This document shows positions 46,234-55,598 of a DNA stretch of 64,000 nucleotides, one piece after another. This DNA comes from Qipengyuania huizhouensis (GTDB taxonomy: Bacteria; Pseudomonadota; Alphaproteobacteria; Sphingomonadales; Sphingomonadaceae). A model generated the notes under the pieces. That model did not search any database. It was given only the letters and a program-made list of their open reading frames with translations, and had not been told where the DNA came from. The stretch is from positions 41,631 through 105,630 of the forward strand of contig NZ_JAIGNT010000007.1 in assembly GCF_019711635.1 (NCBI RefSeq). The letters run 5' to 3'. Every line of letters starts with the position of its first letter. Positions within the stretch are counted from its first letter, which is position 1. The position numbers and the translations under genes are program-made.

Positions 46234-47054
46234 CAGTGGGTCGCGGCGCCCCAGCCGCCCCATACGTAGACGACAGCGAAGAGGAACAGCCATACCACGT
46301 CGACGAAATGCCAGTACCAAGCAGCCGCTTCGAAGCCGAAATGCTGGCGCGGAGTGAAGTGGCCCTTGTAGGTGCGGATGAGGCAGACGATCAGGAAGAT
46401 CGTACCGACCAGCACGTGGAAGCCGTGGAAGCCAGTCGCCATGTAGAAAGCGGAACTATAGGTGTTTCCACCGAATTCGAAGGGTGCGACGGCGTATTCG
46501 TAAACCTGGATGGAGGTAAACAGCACTCCGAGAAGGATGGTGAGCCAGAGTCCCCTCTTGAGACCTTCACGATCGCCGTGGATCAGCGAGTGGTGCGCCC
46601 AGGTTACGGTCGTTCCCGAACAGAGCAGAATCAAGGTGTTAAGCAAGGGAAGGCTGAAAGGATCGATAACGTATTCGATCGCCGCTGGCGGGAATGTCCC
46701 CCCGATCACTTCGGAAATCTCGCTTGGAAACAATGCGAAATCGAACCAGCTCCAGAACCAGCCGACGAAGAACATCACTTCCGAAGCGATGAACAGGATC
46801 ATACCGTAACGCATGTGCAGTTGGACGACAGGCGTATGGTCGCCGCGCTCGGCTTCCTTCACTATGTTGGAAAACCAGCTGAAGAAGGTCGCGATCAGGC
46901 CGGCAATGCCGAGGCCAAGCACGAGATGCGCGGACGGCAATTCGTGCATGTAAAGCACCATGCCGCTGGTGAAGGTCAGTGCCGACAGCGAACCGACAAA
47001 GGGCCAGATGTCGGGTTCGAGAATGTGATATTCGTGATTGACGTTACCAGCCAT
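46233..47054 (-). CDS. ctaE: Cytochrome c oxidase subunit III
   Basis: 273 residues, seven membrane helices. YHILEPDIWPFVGS, WFWSWFDFALFP and the C-terminal GFHGFHVLVGTIFL, WYWHFVDVVWLFLFAVVY are diagnostic of CoxC/CtaE. It stabilises subunit I and its proton uptake. Gene spacing to ctaG is 77 bp. Confidence 0.96.
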   Translation of the reverse strand: MAGNVNHEYHILEPDIWPFVGSLSALTFTSGMVLYMHELPSAHLVLGLGIAGLIATFFSWFSNIVKEAERGDHTPVVQLHMRYGMILFIASEVMFFVGWFWSWFDFALFPSEISEVIGGTFPPAAIEYVIDPFSLPLLNTLILLCSGTTVTWAHHSLIHGDREGLKRGLWLTILLGVLFTSIQVYEYAVAPFEFGGNTYSSAFYMATGFHGFHVLVGTIFLIVCLIRTYKGHFTPRQHFGFEAAAWYWHFVDVVWLFLFAVVYVWGGWGAATH

Positions 47055-47131
47055 TGTATTCGTATCCTGGGTTTCGCTTTGCGTGAGGCCCTTAATGCGC
47101 GATCGCCCGCGGGTCTAGGGGCTAGGCGCGC

Positions 47132-47695
47132 TTAATCCTTCGCCTCGTGGAAAGTGTAGGAAAGGGTGATCTGCTCCACGCCTTCCATGTTCGGATCGTC
47201 CAGCGCCTTGGGATCGACGAAGTAGAGCACCGGCATGCGCACTTCCTGCCCTGGCTGGAGTGTCTGCTCGGTAAAGCAGAAGCACTGGACCTTGTTGAAA
47301 TAGGCGCCGGCCTGTTCGGGCTCGACGTTGAAGGTCGCGGTCCCGGTAATCGGGCGGTCCGAATTGTTCTTGGCGAGGTAGATGGCCATGTCACGCTGCC
47401 CGATGGTGACCGTGTCCGTCACCTGCTCGGGCCTGAACGACCAGCCGAGGCCCGGCGCGACCGTTCCGTCGAACCGGATGGATATCTGCTGGCCGCCTGC
47501 GGCCTGCCCCAGCCGCTCGGCAATCGCCGCTTCGCTTTCAGTAGCGCGCTGGGTGGTGCCGCCGAAGCCGGTTACCTGACAAAAGAGCTGGTAGAGCGGC
47601 ACCGCCGCATATCCGAGGCCCAGCATCCCCGCAGCCGCCGTCAGCGCGAGCAGCGCGGTCCGGTTCTTGCGGGATTCGAGCGTCGCGGTAGTCAT
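47132..47695 (-). CDS. ctaG: Cytochrome c oxidase assembly protein CtaG (Cox11)
   Basis: 187 residues with one N-terminal membrane helix (LLALTAAAGMLGLGYAAVPLYQLFCQVTG, split at the CxxC-free LFCQ) and the copper-binding QCFCF motif, the Cox11 hallmark. It delivers CuB to subunit I. Lies 7 bp after the small membrane ORF. Confidence 0.95.
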   Translation of the reverse strand: MTTATLESRKNRTALLALTAAAGMLGLGYAAVPLYQLFCQVTGFGGTTQRATESEAAIAERLGQAAGGQQISIRFDGTVAPGLGWSFRPEQVTDTVTIGQRDMAIYLAKNNSDRPITGTATFNVEPEQAGAYFNKVQCFCFTEQTLQPGQEVRMPVLYFVDPKALDDPNMEGVEQITLSYTFHEAKD

Positions 47696-47702
47696 GTCTG
47701 CC

Positions 47703-47822
47703 TCACATTCTCACAATGGTGATAGCGTAGAACAGGATTGCCATAAACAGCAGGATGCCGCCGAGTACGAGGTTGCGGCTCTTCTGACGCCGGCGATATT
47801 CCTTCTCTTCTTCGGGGGTCAT
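47703..47822 (-). CDS. 39-residue membrane protein in the cox locus
   Basis: Translates to a charged head ([17 protein letters not shown]) followed by one membrane helix ([20 protein letters not shown]) and RM. Its ATG overlaps the ctaB stop by 4 bp (ATGA), and ctaG starts 7 bp after its stop, so it fills the gap exactly. Similar tiny proteins occur between ctaB and ctaG in alphaproteobacteria. Function unknown, perhaps oxidase assembly. Confidence 0.85.
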   Translation of the reverse strand: MTPEEEKEYRRRQKSRNLVLGGILLFMAILFYAITIVRM

Positions 47823-48739
47823 CCGAATACTCCATATTGAGCTGCGACACGATCGATCACCAGCGCGCCAAACAAGGCGAACAGGTAGAAGACGCTGAAG
47901 GCGAACAGCCGCTTTTCGAGGCCCATCTTGTCACCTTCCTCCGCCGTGCGGAATGCCACGGGCAAGCTCATCAGCAGGAAGACCAGCGACAGCAGGATCG
48001 CGGTCACACCGTAAAATGCACCGGTCCCGCCGATCAGCCAGGGTGCGGCGGCGATGGGAACCAGCACGATGCAATAGGCGAGTATCTGGCGGCGGGTCGA
48101 CTTCTCGCCCTTGACCACCGGCATCATCGGGATACCAACCTTGGCATAATCGCTCTGCACGAACAGCGCGAGCGCCCAGAAATGCGGCGGGGTCCAAAAG
48201 AAGATGATAGCAAACAACAGAACCGGCATCAGCGTGATGTCGCCTGTTACCGCAATCCAGCCGATCATCGGGGGAAACGCCCCTGCACCGCCGCCGATCA
48301 CTATGTTCTGCGGCGTGCGCGGTTTCAGCCAGATTGTGTAGACGACCGCGTAATAGACAATGCTGAGCGCGAGGATGGCGGAAGCCAGCCAGTTGACCCC
48401 CAACCCCATGATCACGACCGACGCAGCAGAGATAAGTACGCCAAAGTCGCGCGCATCGGTGCGTTGCATCCGGCCTGCGGGCAGGGGACGCTTCGATGTG
48501 CGTTTCATCCCCGCATCGATATCCGCTTCCCACCACTGGTTGAGTGCCGCCGCCCCGCCCGCACCCAGGGCGATGCACAGGATGGCGGTAAACCCTATGA
48601 TCGGATGGATGCTTCCCGGCGCAGCGAGCAGGCCGCACAGGCCGGTGAAGATGACGAGGCTCATCACACGCGGCTTGGTCAGCGCGAAAAAGTCGCGCCA
48701 GTCCGCAGGGAGCTGGGTAGTTGAGACGGCGTCGGTCAT
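47819..48739 (-). CDS. ctaB: Protohaem IX farnesyltransferase CtaB (Cox10)
   Basis: 306 residues of the UbiA superfamily with about nine helices. Asp motifs [15 protein letters not shown] and the later [29 protein letters not shown] at the N terminus is typical of CtaB. It makes haem O, the precursor of haem a. Confidence 0.96.
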   Translation of the reverse strand: MTDAVSTTQLPADWRDFFALTKPRVMSLVIFTGLCGLLAAPGSIHPIIGFTAILCIALGAGGAAALNQWWEADIDAGMKRTSKRPLPAGRMQRTDARDFGVLISAASVVIMGLGVNWLASAILALSIVYYAVVYTIWLKPRTPQNIVIGGGAGAFPPMIGWIAVTGDITLMPVLLFAIIFFWTPPHFWALALFVQSDYAKVGIPMMPVVKGEKSTRRQILAYCIVLVPIAAAPWLIGGTGAFYGVTAILLSLVFLLMSLPVAFRTAEEGDKMGLEKRLFAFSVFYLFALFGALVIDRVAAQYGVFG

Positions 48740-48770
48740 GGGATTCGCTTGTGGCAGCGCCTATAGGCGG

Positions 48771-49730
48771 TCAGACTCGCTTAATCCAGTCAATCAGCAA
48801 GCGATTGACTGCCTCGGGCCGTTCCTGCTGCGTCCAGTGGCCCACACCATCCAGAATATGCCCCTCTACCTTCGGAGCGAACATTTTCATCAGCGCTACG
48901 GGATCCGTCACAGCCCCGAAGAGATAGGTTGCGGGATCGCGCGTTCCACCAATGAACAGTGCAGGCTGTTCGATCCGCTTGCCTTTCCAGCCCTGTAGCC
49001 ATTCGTAGTCGCGCTCGTGGTTGCGATAGCGGTTGAGCGGGCCGCGAAAACCCGACCGGCTGAATTCACCTTCGTAGAAGTCGAGGTCTTCCTTTGTAAG
49101 CCACGGTACGGGCTGCGGGTCCGGCAGTCCTTCCAGGAAGGTCGCACCTAGCGGCTTCGTCCAGTAATCGCCCGGCGGCACATCGCCGCTGATTGAATAC
49201 ATCATTCGCGCCACCCAGTCGCGCGGGTCCTTTTCCGCCTCGGCTTCGGCAATGCCCGGTTCCTGGAAATATTCCTGGTAGAAGAACATGCCCTTGCTGG
49301 TGAAGTGTTCGCGAAAGACTTCAGTGAAAGGCCGCTGCGGCACGCCTGCGAAGGGGACTGAGAGGCCTGCCACAGCTTTGAAATGTTCCGGATGGGTCAA
49401 TGCCGTGTTCCAGACGATCGGCGCACCCCAGTCATGACCGACGAGGATCGCCGGCTGGTCGGGCTGTAGAGCCAACTTGAGCCCCACGAGATCGCCGACG
49501 ATACGCTCCATCGAGTATGCTTCGACCGGATGCGGTTTGTCCGAACCGCCATATCCGCGCACGTCGATTGCGCAGGCGGTGAAACCTGCTTCCGCGAGCG
49601 GGGCCAGTTGGTGACGCCAGCTATACCAGCTTTCGGGAAAGCCGTGGACGAGGATGACTAGCGGGCCCTCCCCCTCGATGGCGCAGCGAAGGCTCAGTTC
49701 TCCGACGTCGATGTTCCGCAATTCGGCCAT
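48771..49730 (-). CDS. Epoxide hydrolase-like alpha/beta hydrolase
   Basis: 319 residues. VHGFPESWYSWRHQL (HGxP oxyanion motif), nucleophile Asp in GHDWGAPIVW and His in GVGHWTQQERPE are the epoxide hydrolase set. FIGGTRDPA carries the acid. Dehalogenase activity is an alternative. It lies in the cox locus between ctaD and ctaB, downstream of the ctaD terminator. The ATG at 49730 is chosen. Confidence 0.88.
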   Translation of the reverse strand: MAELRNIDVGELSLRCAIEGEGPLVILVHGFPESWYSWRHQLAPLAEAGFTACAIDVRGYGGSDKPHPVEAYSMERIVGDLVGLKLALQPDQPAILVGHDWGAPIVWNTALTHPEHFKAVAGLSVPFAGVPQRPFTEVFREHFTSKGMFFYQEYFQEPGIAEAEAEKDPRDWVARMMYSISGDVPPGDYWTKPLGATFLEGLPDPQPVPWLTKEDLDFYEGEFSRSGFRGPLNRYRNHERDYEWLQGWKGKRIEQPALFIGGTRDPATYLFGAVTDPVALMKMFAPKVEGHILDGVGHWTQQERPEAVNRLLIDWIKRV

Positions 49731-49749
49731 GATGTTCCTCGATCCGTAC

Positions 49750-49785
49750 AAAAAGAAAACGGCCGGCCCTTCATGGGGCCGGCCG
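49750..49785 (-). terminator. Rho-independent terminator after ctaD
   Basis: On the minus strand, CGGCCGGCCC / GGGCCGGCCG, a 10-bp perfect stem with a 6-nt loop, followed by TTTTCTTTTT. It should separate ctaC-ctaD from the hydrolase-ctaB part of the locus. Confidence 0.95.
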
Positions 49786-49812
49786 CTCTCACTTGTCCAG
49801 TAGCGGTGACGC

Positions 49813-51528
49813 TCAGGCCTTGGCAGGCTCCGGGTCGCCGATATGGTCGTGGTAATCGTGGTGTTCCTCGATCACCGGCAGTTCGCTGAACTGGTGAAAC
49901 GGCGGCGGGCTCGACAGGCTCCACTCGAGCGTAGTCGCACCTTCGCCCCAATAGTTGTCTTCCGCCTTCTTCCCGGCCACGAAAGCGTAAATGATGTTGA
50001 TGAAGAAGAACACCATCGAGAACGCCATGATCATGTAGCCGATAGTGCTGATCTCGTTCCAGTACTGGTACGCGTCGGCATAGTCGGGATAACGGCGCGG
50101 CATGCCCTGCCAGCCAAGGAAATGCTGCGGGAAGAAGATCACGTTCACGCCGATGAAGAACAGCCAGAAGTGAATGTGGCTGAGCAGTTCGGAGTGCATC
50201 TTTCCGCTCATCTTCGGGAACCAGTAGTAGAAGCCCGCGAACAGCGAGAACACCGCACCCATCGACAGGACGTAGTGGAAGTGCGCAACCACGAAGTAGG
50301 TGTCATGTACCACGTCGTCCACGCCGCCATTGGCGAGATAGACTCCAGTCACGCCGCCCACGGTGAAGAGGAAGATGAAGCCCAGCGCCCAGACCATGGG
50401 TGACTTGAACTCGATCGATCCGCCCCACATGGTGGCGATCCAGCTGAAGATTTTCACACCGGTCGGTACCGCGATGACCATGGTGGCAGCCGTGAAGTAC
50501 ATCTTCGTGTTCACGTCGAGGCCCACGGTATACATGTGGTGCGCCCAGACGATAAAGCCGACCACGCCGATAGCGACCATGGCATAGGCCATGCCGAGAT
50601 AGCCGAACACCGGCTTGCGGCTGAAGGTCGCCACGATCTGGCTGATCATGCCGAAGCCCGGCAGGATCATGATGTAGACTTCGGGGTGACCGAAGAACCA
50701 GAACAGGTGCTGGTACAGGATCGGGTCACCGCCGCCAGCGGGATCGAAGAAGGTCGTGCCGAAGTTACGATCGGTCAGCAGCATGGTGATGGCTGCGGCC
50801 AGCACCGGAAGCGCGAGCAGCAGCAGGAAGGCAGTGACCAGCACCGACCACACGAACAGCGGCATCTTGTGCAGGGTCATACCCGGCGCCCGCATGTTGA
50901 AAATGGTGGTGATGAAGTTGGTCGCTCCCAGGATCGAACCTGCACCGGCAAGGTGTAGCGAGAAGATCGCGAAGTCGACTGCCGGACCGGCCGAGCCGCT
51001 GGTGGAAAGCGGCGCATAGACCGTCCAGCCGGTGCCCGCGCCCGGTCCCGTGCCGCCAGGCACGAAGAGCGAGAACATCAGCGAGGCAAAACCGGCGACG
51101 GTCAGCCAGAACGAAATGTTGTTCATGCGCGGGAAGGCCATGTCCGGCGCGCCGATCATAAGGGGCACGAACCAGTTGCCGAAGCCGCCGATCATCGCGG
51201 GCATGACCATGAAGAAGACCATGATCAGGCCGTGGGCGGTGATGAACACGTTCCACATGTGCAGCGACGTGTCGAAATCGGCGGTACCGCCCATGAATTC
51301 GGCCCAGAACTGCAGGTACTGGATACCCGGCTCTGCAAGCTCTGCCCGCATGATACCCGAGATCGCACCACCGACGATACCGGCGATGATCGCGAAGATC
51401 AGGTAAAGCGTACCGATGTCCTTGTGGTTGGTGGACATGAACCAGCGCGCGAAGAAGCCGGGTTTGTGGTCGGCATGATCGTGCGCGTGGTCGGTATGGG
51501 CCTGGAAGTTATCGGCGGTGGTAGCCAT
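49813..51528 (-). CDS. ctaD: Cytochrome c oxidase subunit I
   Basis: 571 residues, 12 helices. Haem and CuB ligands are visible: [17 protein letters not shown] (His-Glu-Val-Tyr crosslink), WAHHMYTVG, and [12 protein letters not shown]. The FxxGxxYWFPK and the C-terminal membrane region are typical of aa3-type oxidases. It starts 36 bp downstream of ctaC. Confidence 0.97.
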   Translation of the reverse strand: MATTADNFQAHTDHAHDHADHKPGFFARWFMSTNHKDIGTLYLIFAIIAGIVGGAISGIMRAELAEPGIQYLQFWAEFMGGTADFDTSLHMWNVFITAHGLIMVFFMVMPAMIGGFGNWFVPLMIGAPDMAFPRMNNISFWLTVAGFASLMFSLFVPGGTGPGAGTGWTVYAPLSTSGSAGPAVDFAIFSLHLAGAGSILGATNFITTIFNMRAPGMTLHKMPLFVWSVLVTAFLLLLALPVLAAAITMLLTDRNFGTTFFDPAGGGDPILYQHLFWFFGHPEVYIMILPGFGMISQIVATFSRKPVFGYLGMAYAMVAIGVVGFIVWAHHMYTVGLDVNTKMYFTAATMVIAVPTGVKIFSWIATMWGGSIEFKSPMVWALGFIFLFTVGGVTGVYLANGGVDDVVHDTYFVVAHFHYVLSMGAVFSLFAGFYYWFPKMSGKMHSELLSHIHFWLFFIGVNVIFFPQHFLGWQGMPRRYPDYADAYQYWNEISTIGYMIMAFSMVFFFINIIYAFVAGKKAEDNYWGEGATTLEWSLSSPPPFHQFSELPVIEEHHDYHDHIGDPEPAKA

Positions 51529-51564
51529 GATGCTAGTCTCTCGCGTAGGAAATCGTCGTCGGTC

Positions 51565-52623
51565 TTATAAGTTGGTCGCGTCTTCGACCGGCGGTGCACC
51601 TGCTCCCGGAGCAGACGGTTCGGAACTTTCCGGCTCCTGCGCGGGCACGGCGGCAGGATCGGCTTCCACGCCCTCCTCTTCCGCCCCGGCAATGGTGCCG
51701 CCCTGCGCCAGCACCCATGCATTATACTGGTCCATCGGCAGAGCCTCGACGGCGATCGGCATATAGCCGTGACGCGCGCCGCACAGTTCGGAACACTGGC
51801 CGTAATAGACGCCCGGTTCGTCAACCTGGAAAATCTTCTCGTTCAGACGACCTGGAACGGCGTCCATCTTGAACCAGAGGCTGGGTACGGCGAAAGAGTG
51901 GATCACGTCGGCCGCAGTAACCTGCAAACGGATCGGAACGCCGACCGGCACGACCATGCGATTGTCAACTGCCAGCTGGTGCGGCTCGCCGCGCGCCAGA
52001 GCTTCTTCCTTGTCGAGCATGTTCGAGACGATTTCGAAATCGCCATTATCGGGATAGGCATAACCCCAGTACCACTGATAGCCGATCGCCTTGATCGTGA
52101 TCGCATCCTTGGGCGGGGATTCGTACTGCTTGGCAATCAGCGTGATCGAAGGGATTGCGATAGCAAGCAGAATGAGCGCGGGGACAACGGTCCACACGAC
52201 TTCGATCAGCGTATTGTGGCTCGTCTTAGAAGGAACGGGGTTAGCTTTCTTGCGGAAGCGGAAGATGGTGTAGAGCATCAACAACAGGACAAAGGCACAG
52301 ATTGCCACCATCACCCAGATGAGGCCGAAGTGCAGGCCATAGGCAAAATGGCCCGTCTCGGAATACTGCGGCTGGATATCCCAGCCCGCATCTACCGGCA
52401 TGCCCTTGCCTTCTGTCGGCGCCATAGGCGTGTAAGCGCCGCTGCCTTCCGAAACCGCCTCGGGATTCGCTACATCCGCCGCTTCGGCCGGATCTACGGA
52501 TTCGAGTTGTTCGGTCGCGGCTCCTTCCGCGGCGTCCTGGGCCAGCGCGATATTTGCGCCGAATACCAGCATGAGCGCCATCGCAAGGCTGGCTACGATC
52601 CGGTGAAATCCGAGAGTTTTCAT
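51565..52623 (-). CDS. ctaC: Cytochrome c oxidase subunit II
   Basis: 352 residues. A signal peptide is followed by a ~70-residue Ala/Glu-rich linker, two membrane helices and the CuA domain with YGQCSELCGARHGYMPI. The C terminus ends in an acidic Pro/Ala tail after the CuA domain. No cytochrome c domain is fused. First gene of the cox locus; divergent from pyrE. Confidence 0.96.
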   Translation of the reverse strand: MKTLGFHRIVASLAMALMLVFGANIALAQDAAEGAATEQLESVDPAEAADVANPEAVSEGSGAYTPMAPTEGKGMPVDAGWDIQPQYSETGHFAYGLHFGLIWVMVAICAFVLLLMLYTIFRFRKKANPVPSKTSHNTLIEVVWTVVPALILLAIAIPSITLIAKQYESPPKDAITIKAIGYQWYWGYAYPDNGDFEIVSNMLDKEEALARGEPHQLAVDNRMVVPVGVPIRLQVTAADVIHSFAVPSLWFKMDAVPGRLNEKIFQVDEPGVYYGQCSELCGARHGYMPIAVEALPMDQYNAWVLAQGGTIAGAEEEGVEADPAAVPAQEPESSEPSAPGAGAPPVEDATNL

Positions 52624-52836
52624 TACTTTGGCACTCTTCCGTGTCGTGTCGTATTTCGGGTATGCGTCGCCCGCGGATCCCACTTGCGCGCGGGAATCCG
52701 TCCCTCAAGCGAGGCCCGATTGCGTTGCGCCCTATAGGCAGGGTTTCCGCCAGCCTCAAGCGGGACGCGGATAAAAATGTGCAAGGCCCTTTGCCTCTTG
52801 CGCAATCGTGCACAAGTCGCTTTGGCTGCCCCCATC

Positions 52837-53418
52837 ATGACCGAAGATGAAATCCTTTCCGAATTCCGCGCGAGCGAGGCACTGCTCGAAGGCCATTTCC
52901 TGCTCTCGAGCGGACGCCATAGCGGCCATTATCTGCAGTGCGCCCGGGTTCTCATGAACCCCGAGCGGGCCGGAAGGCTGGCCTTCGCGCTGACGCAGAA
53001 GATCCCCCGCGATATCCGCAGCCGGATCGACGTGGTAATCAGCCCTGCGATGGGCGGAATCATTATCGGCCAGGAAATGGGGCGCGCCCTGGGCAAGGAT
53101 GCCATGTTCCTGGAACGACCTGAGGGCGAATTCCACCTGCGCCGCGGTTTCCGTCTGGAAGCGGGCGCGAAAGTTCTGATGGTGGAAGATGTGGTGACTA
53201 CCGGCCTCTCCAGCCGCGAGGCCATCGACGCAGTGAGCCGCGAGGGCGGCGAAGTCATTGCCGAAGTAGCCTTGGTCGATCGCAGCAATGGCGAGGCCGA
53301 TCTTGGGGTACCCTTCTACCCGCTTATCGACATCAATTTCCCGACCTATGCCGATGACGAGGTGCCCGAGGCATTGGCCGCTATCGAAATCACCAAGCCC
53401 GGGAGCAGAAAAGCTTGA
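52837..53418 (+). CDS. pyrE: Orotate phosphoribosyltransferase PyrE
   Basis: 193 residues. The PRPP-binding loop is MVEDVVTTGLSSREAI and SSGRHSGHYLQC, PAMGGIIIGQEMGRAL are characteristic of the longer PyrE type. Makes orotidine monophosphate. The ATG at 52837 is the conserved start. Its stop overlaps the pdxJ start (TTGA). Confidence 0.94.
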   Translation: MTEDEILSEFRASEALLEGHFLLSSGRHSGHYLQCARVLMNPERAGRLAFALTQKIPRDIRSRIDVVISPAMGGIIIGQEMGRALGKDAMFLERPEGEFHLRRGFRLEAGAKVLMVEDVVTTGLSSREAIDAVSREGGEVIAEVALVDRSNGEADLGVPFYPLIDINFPTYADDEVPEALAAIEITKPGSRKA

Positions 53419-54155
53419 TCCGCCCCCTCCGTCTCGGCGTAAATATCGATCACGTCGCCACCATCCGCAATGCGCGCGGCGGCGACCATCCCGATCCGGT
53501 GCGTGCAGCAGAAATCGTAGCACGCGTCGGTGGTGACGGCATTACAGCCCATCTGCGCGAAGACCGGCGGCATATCCGCGATGCTGATTTGAAGCGAATA
53601 CAGGAAGCGACAGACCTCCCCCTCAACCTCGAAATGGCGGCTACCGAGGAAATGCTCCAGATCGCGCTGCGCCATAGCCCCCATGCCGCCTGCATCGTTC
53701 CCGAAAAGCGCGAGGAGCGGACGACAGAAGGCGGGCTTGATGCTGCGGGCCAGCACAACACGCTCGCGCCGATCGTGGGGAAACTGCGCGACAATTGCAT
53801 TCGCGTGTCCCTGTTTATCGAGGCGGACGAACGCCAGCTCGATGCGGCACTGCGGCTGGGCGTGCCGGTAGTAGAATTCCACACGGGCGAATACGCCCAC
53901 GCTCACCTCGATGGCGACAGCGAGAGGACGGCGCGCGAACTGAAGCGTATCGCCGACATGTCAGCGCTCGCCGCGAAGAACGGGATCGAACCGCACGCGG
54001 GCCACGGCCTTACTTACGAGAACGTCCAACCCATCGCCGCAATCCCGCAATTGGCAGAACTCAACATCGGGCATTATCTCGTCGGCGAAGCAGTGTTTGT
54101 AGGGCTGGAACAGGCCGTGCGCCACATGCGCGAGCTGATGGACGAGGCACGGTGA
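53415..54155 (+). CDS. pdxJ: Pyridoxine 5'-phosphate synthase PdxJ
   Basis: 246 residues. LGVNIDHVATIRNARGG, GGDGITAHLREDRRHI, ACIVPEKREERTTEGG and HAGHGLTYENV are the PdxJ fingerprint. It condenses 1-deoxy-xylulose phosphate and aminoacetone phosphate in the vitamin B6 pathway. The start is a TTG overlapping the pyrE stop, supported by the conserved first residues; translational coupling is likely. Confidence 0.95.
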   Translation: MIRPLRLGVNIDHVATIRNARGGDHPDPVRAAEIVARVGGDGITAHLREDRRHIRDADLKRIQEATDLPLNLEMAATEEMLQIALRHSPHAACIVPEKREERTTEGGLDAAGQHNTLAPIVGKLRDNCIRVSLFIEADERQLDAALRLGVPVVEFHTGEYAHAHLDGDSERTARELKRIADMSALAAKNGIEPHAGHGLTYENVQPIAAIPQLAELNIGHYLVGEAVFVGLEQAVRHMRELMDEAR

Positions 54156-54174
54156 TGGGCAGCGGGTTTCCGAT

Positions 54175-54303
54175 CCTCCCAGACACGGGGAGGTGGCAGA
54201 CGATGCGGCAGCATCGGCTTGCGGAGGGGACTCGCGGTAAGGTACTGTACTGGTGGCCAGTCCCCTCCACCACCGGGCTTTTCCCGGCGATATCCCTCCC
54301 CGG
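54175..54303. repeat. Intergenic palindromic repeat element
   Basis: Nested inverted repeats: outer CGGGGAGG (54186-54193) with CCTCCCCG (54295-54302), inner GGAGGGGACT (54223-54232) with AGTCCCCTCC (54259-54268), plus CCTCCC...GGGAGG at the left end. It resembles the extragenic palindromic elements common in alphaproteobacteria. Lies between pdxJ and acpS. Confidence 0.75.
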
Positions 54304-54318
54304 AGCGGAGAGAATATC

Positions 54319-54720
54319 GTGATCATCGGCATGGGCAACGACCTGACAAACATGGACCGGATCGCCAATTCGCTCGAGCGGTGGGGCGAAAAATTCGAAG
54401 TGCGCTGTTTCACCGACATCGAGCGGGCCAAGGCAGCGAAGCGTCCCTTCACCCGCGTCGGCACCTTCGCCAAGCGCTGGGCAGCGAAAGAGGCCTTCGC
54501 CAAGGCGATTGGCACCGGTTTTGCGCGCGGCGTGTTCCACAAGGATATCGGAGTGGTGAACGCGCCCTCGGGTAAGCCGACGCTCGCGCTCACCGGCGGG
54601 GCAGCGGAAAGGCTTGCCGAAATGCTGCCATCCGGCCATGAGGCGCGCATTCATCTCACCCTCACCGACGACCATCCATGGGCACAGGCATTCGTGATTA
54701 TCGAGGCCTTCCCCGCATGA
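54319..54720 (+). CDS. acpS: Holo-[acyl-carrier-protein] synthase AcpS
   Basis: 133 residues, with [12 protein letters not shown] (usual GIDIVEIxRI) and [15 protein letters not shown], the Mg and CoA-binding motifs. It attaches 4'-phosphopantetheine to acyl carrier protein. The start is GTG at 54319 with GGAGAGA upstream. Its stop overlaps the lepB ATG. Confidence 0.94.
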   Translation: MIIGMGNDLTNMDRIANSLERWGEKFEVRCFTDIERAKAAKRPFTRVGTFAKRWAAKEAFAKAIGTGFARGVFHKDIGVVNAPSGKPTLALTGGAAERLAEMLPSGHEARIHLTLTDDHPWAQAFVIIEAFPA

Positions 54721-55598
54721 GCGCTGACACTGCCGACGTGACCCAATCTACCGACAAAAAGACGCAGGAAGACGACAAGAAGGTCGACTGGATCGCGGAA
54801 ATCCGCGGTCTGGCACTGATGCTGCTGGCGGTATTCGCCTTTCACAGCTTCATCGCCAAACCCTTCTACATCCCATCGGAATCGATGCTGCCCAACCTGC
54901 TGGTGGGTGACCGGCTGGTGGTGAGCAAATATCCCTATGGCTGGAATTGGTCCTCGATCAGTTTCCATCTCGCCCCACGCGGCGACTGGCGTGTGGCCGG
55001 ATCGACGCCCGAGTATGGCGACATCGTCATTCCCGTGCACCCGGAACGCGACGAGGATTACATCAAGCGCGTGGTCGGTCGCCCGGGAGACCGAATCGCA
55101 GTGCGCAACGGCCAGATCATCCTGAACGGCGAACCCGTTCCGCAGGAAGCAGAGCCCCCGCTGGACCTGCCGATTGATGCGAATTCGGATTGCATGGGTT
55201 TCTACGACCCCTCCTTCCTCGCCACCGATGAGGCGGGAAACCGGGTCTGCCGCGTGCCGGTCTATCGCGAAACGCTTCCCAACGGGGCGAATTACCTGAT
55301 CATCGATCATGTAAACGGCGGGCTGGATAATTTCGCCGAGATGACCATCCCCGAGGGTCATGTCTTCGTGATGGGCGACAACCGCGATCATTCTTCCGAC
55401 AGCCGCGAACTCAATTCGTCGCGAGGCTTGCTCGGTCCTGTGCCACTTGAAAATATCGGCGGCCGGGCGGAGTTCATCACCTTCTCGCTCGACGGAACGA
55501 CCACGCTCAACCCGATCAGCTGGTTTACAAGCTTGCGCGAAGGACGTGCTTGGACCACGCTGCGCCCGGCAATCGATGCAGAGGCAAGTGCCGAATGA
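54717..55598 (+). CDS. lepB: Signal peptidase I
   Basis: 293 residues. One N-terminal membrane helix (about 29-46), catalytic Ser56 in PSESMLP and Lys117 in [11 protein letters not shown], and the late box [13 protein letters not shown]. Cleaves signal peptides outside the membrane. ATGA overlaps with both acpS and the AI-2E transporter gene. Confidence 0.96.
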   Translation: MSADTADVTQSTDKKTQEDDKKVDWIAEIRGLALMLLAVFAFHSFIAKPFYIPSESMLPNLLVGDRLVVSKYPYGWNWSSISFHLAPRGDWRVAGSTPEYGDIVIPVHPERDEDYIKRVVGRPGDRIAVRNGQIILNGEPVPQEAEPPLDLPIDANSDCMGFYDPSFLATDEAGNRVCRVPVYRETLPNGANYLIIDHVNGGLDNFAEMTIPEGHVFVMGDNRDHSSDSRELNSSRGLLGPVPLENIGGRAEFITFSLDGTTTLNPISWFTSLREGRAWTTLRPAIDAEASAE

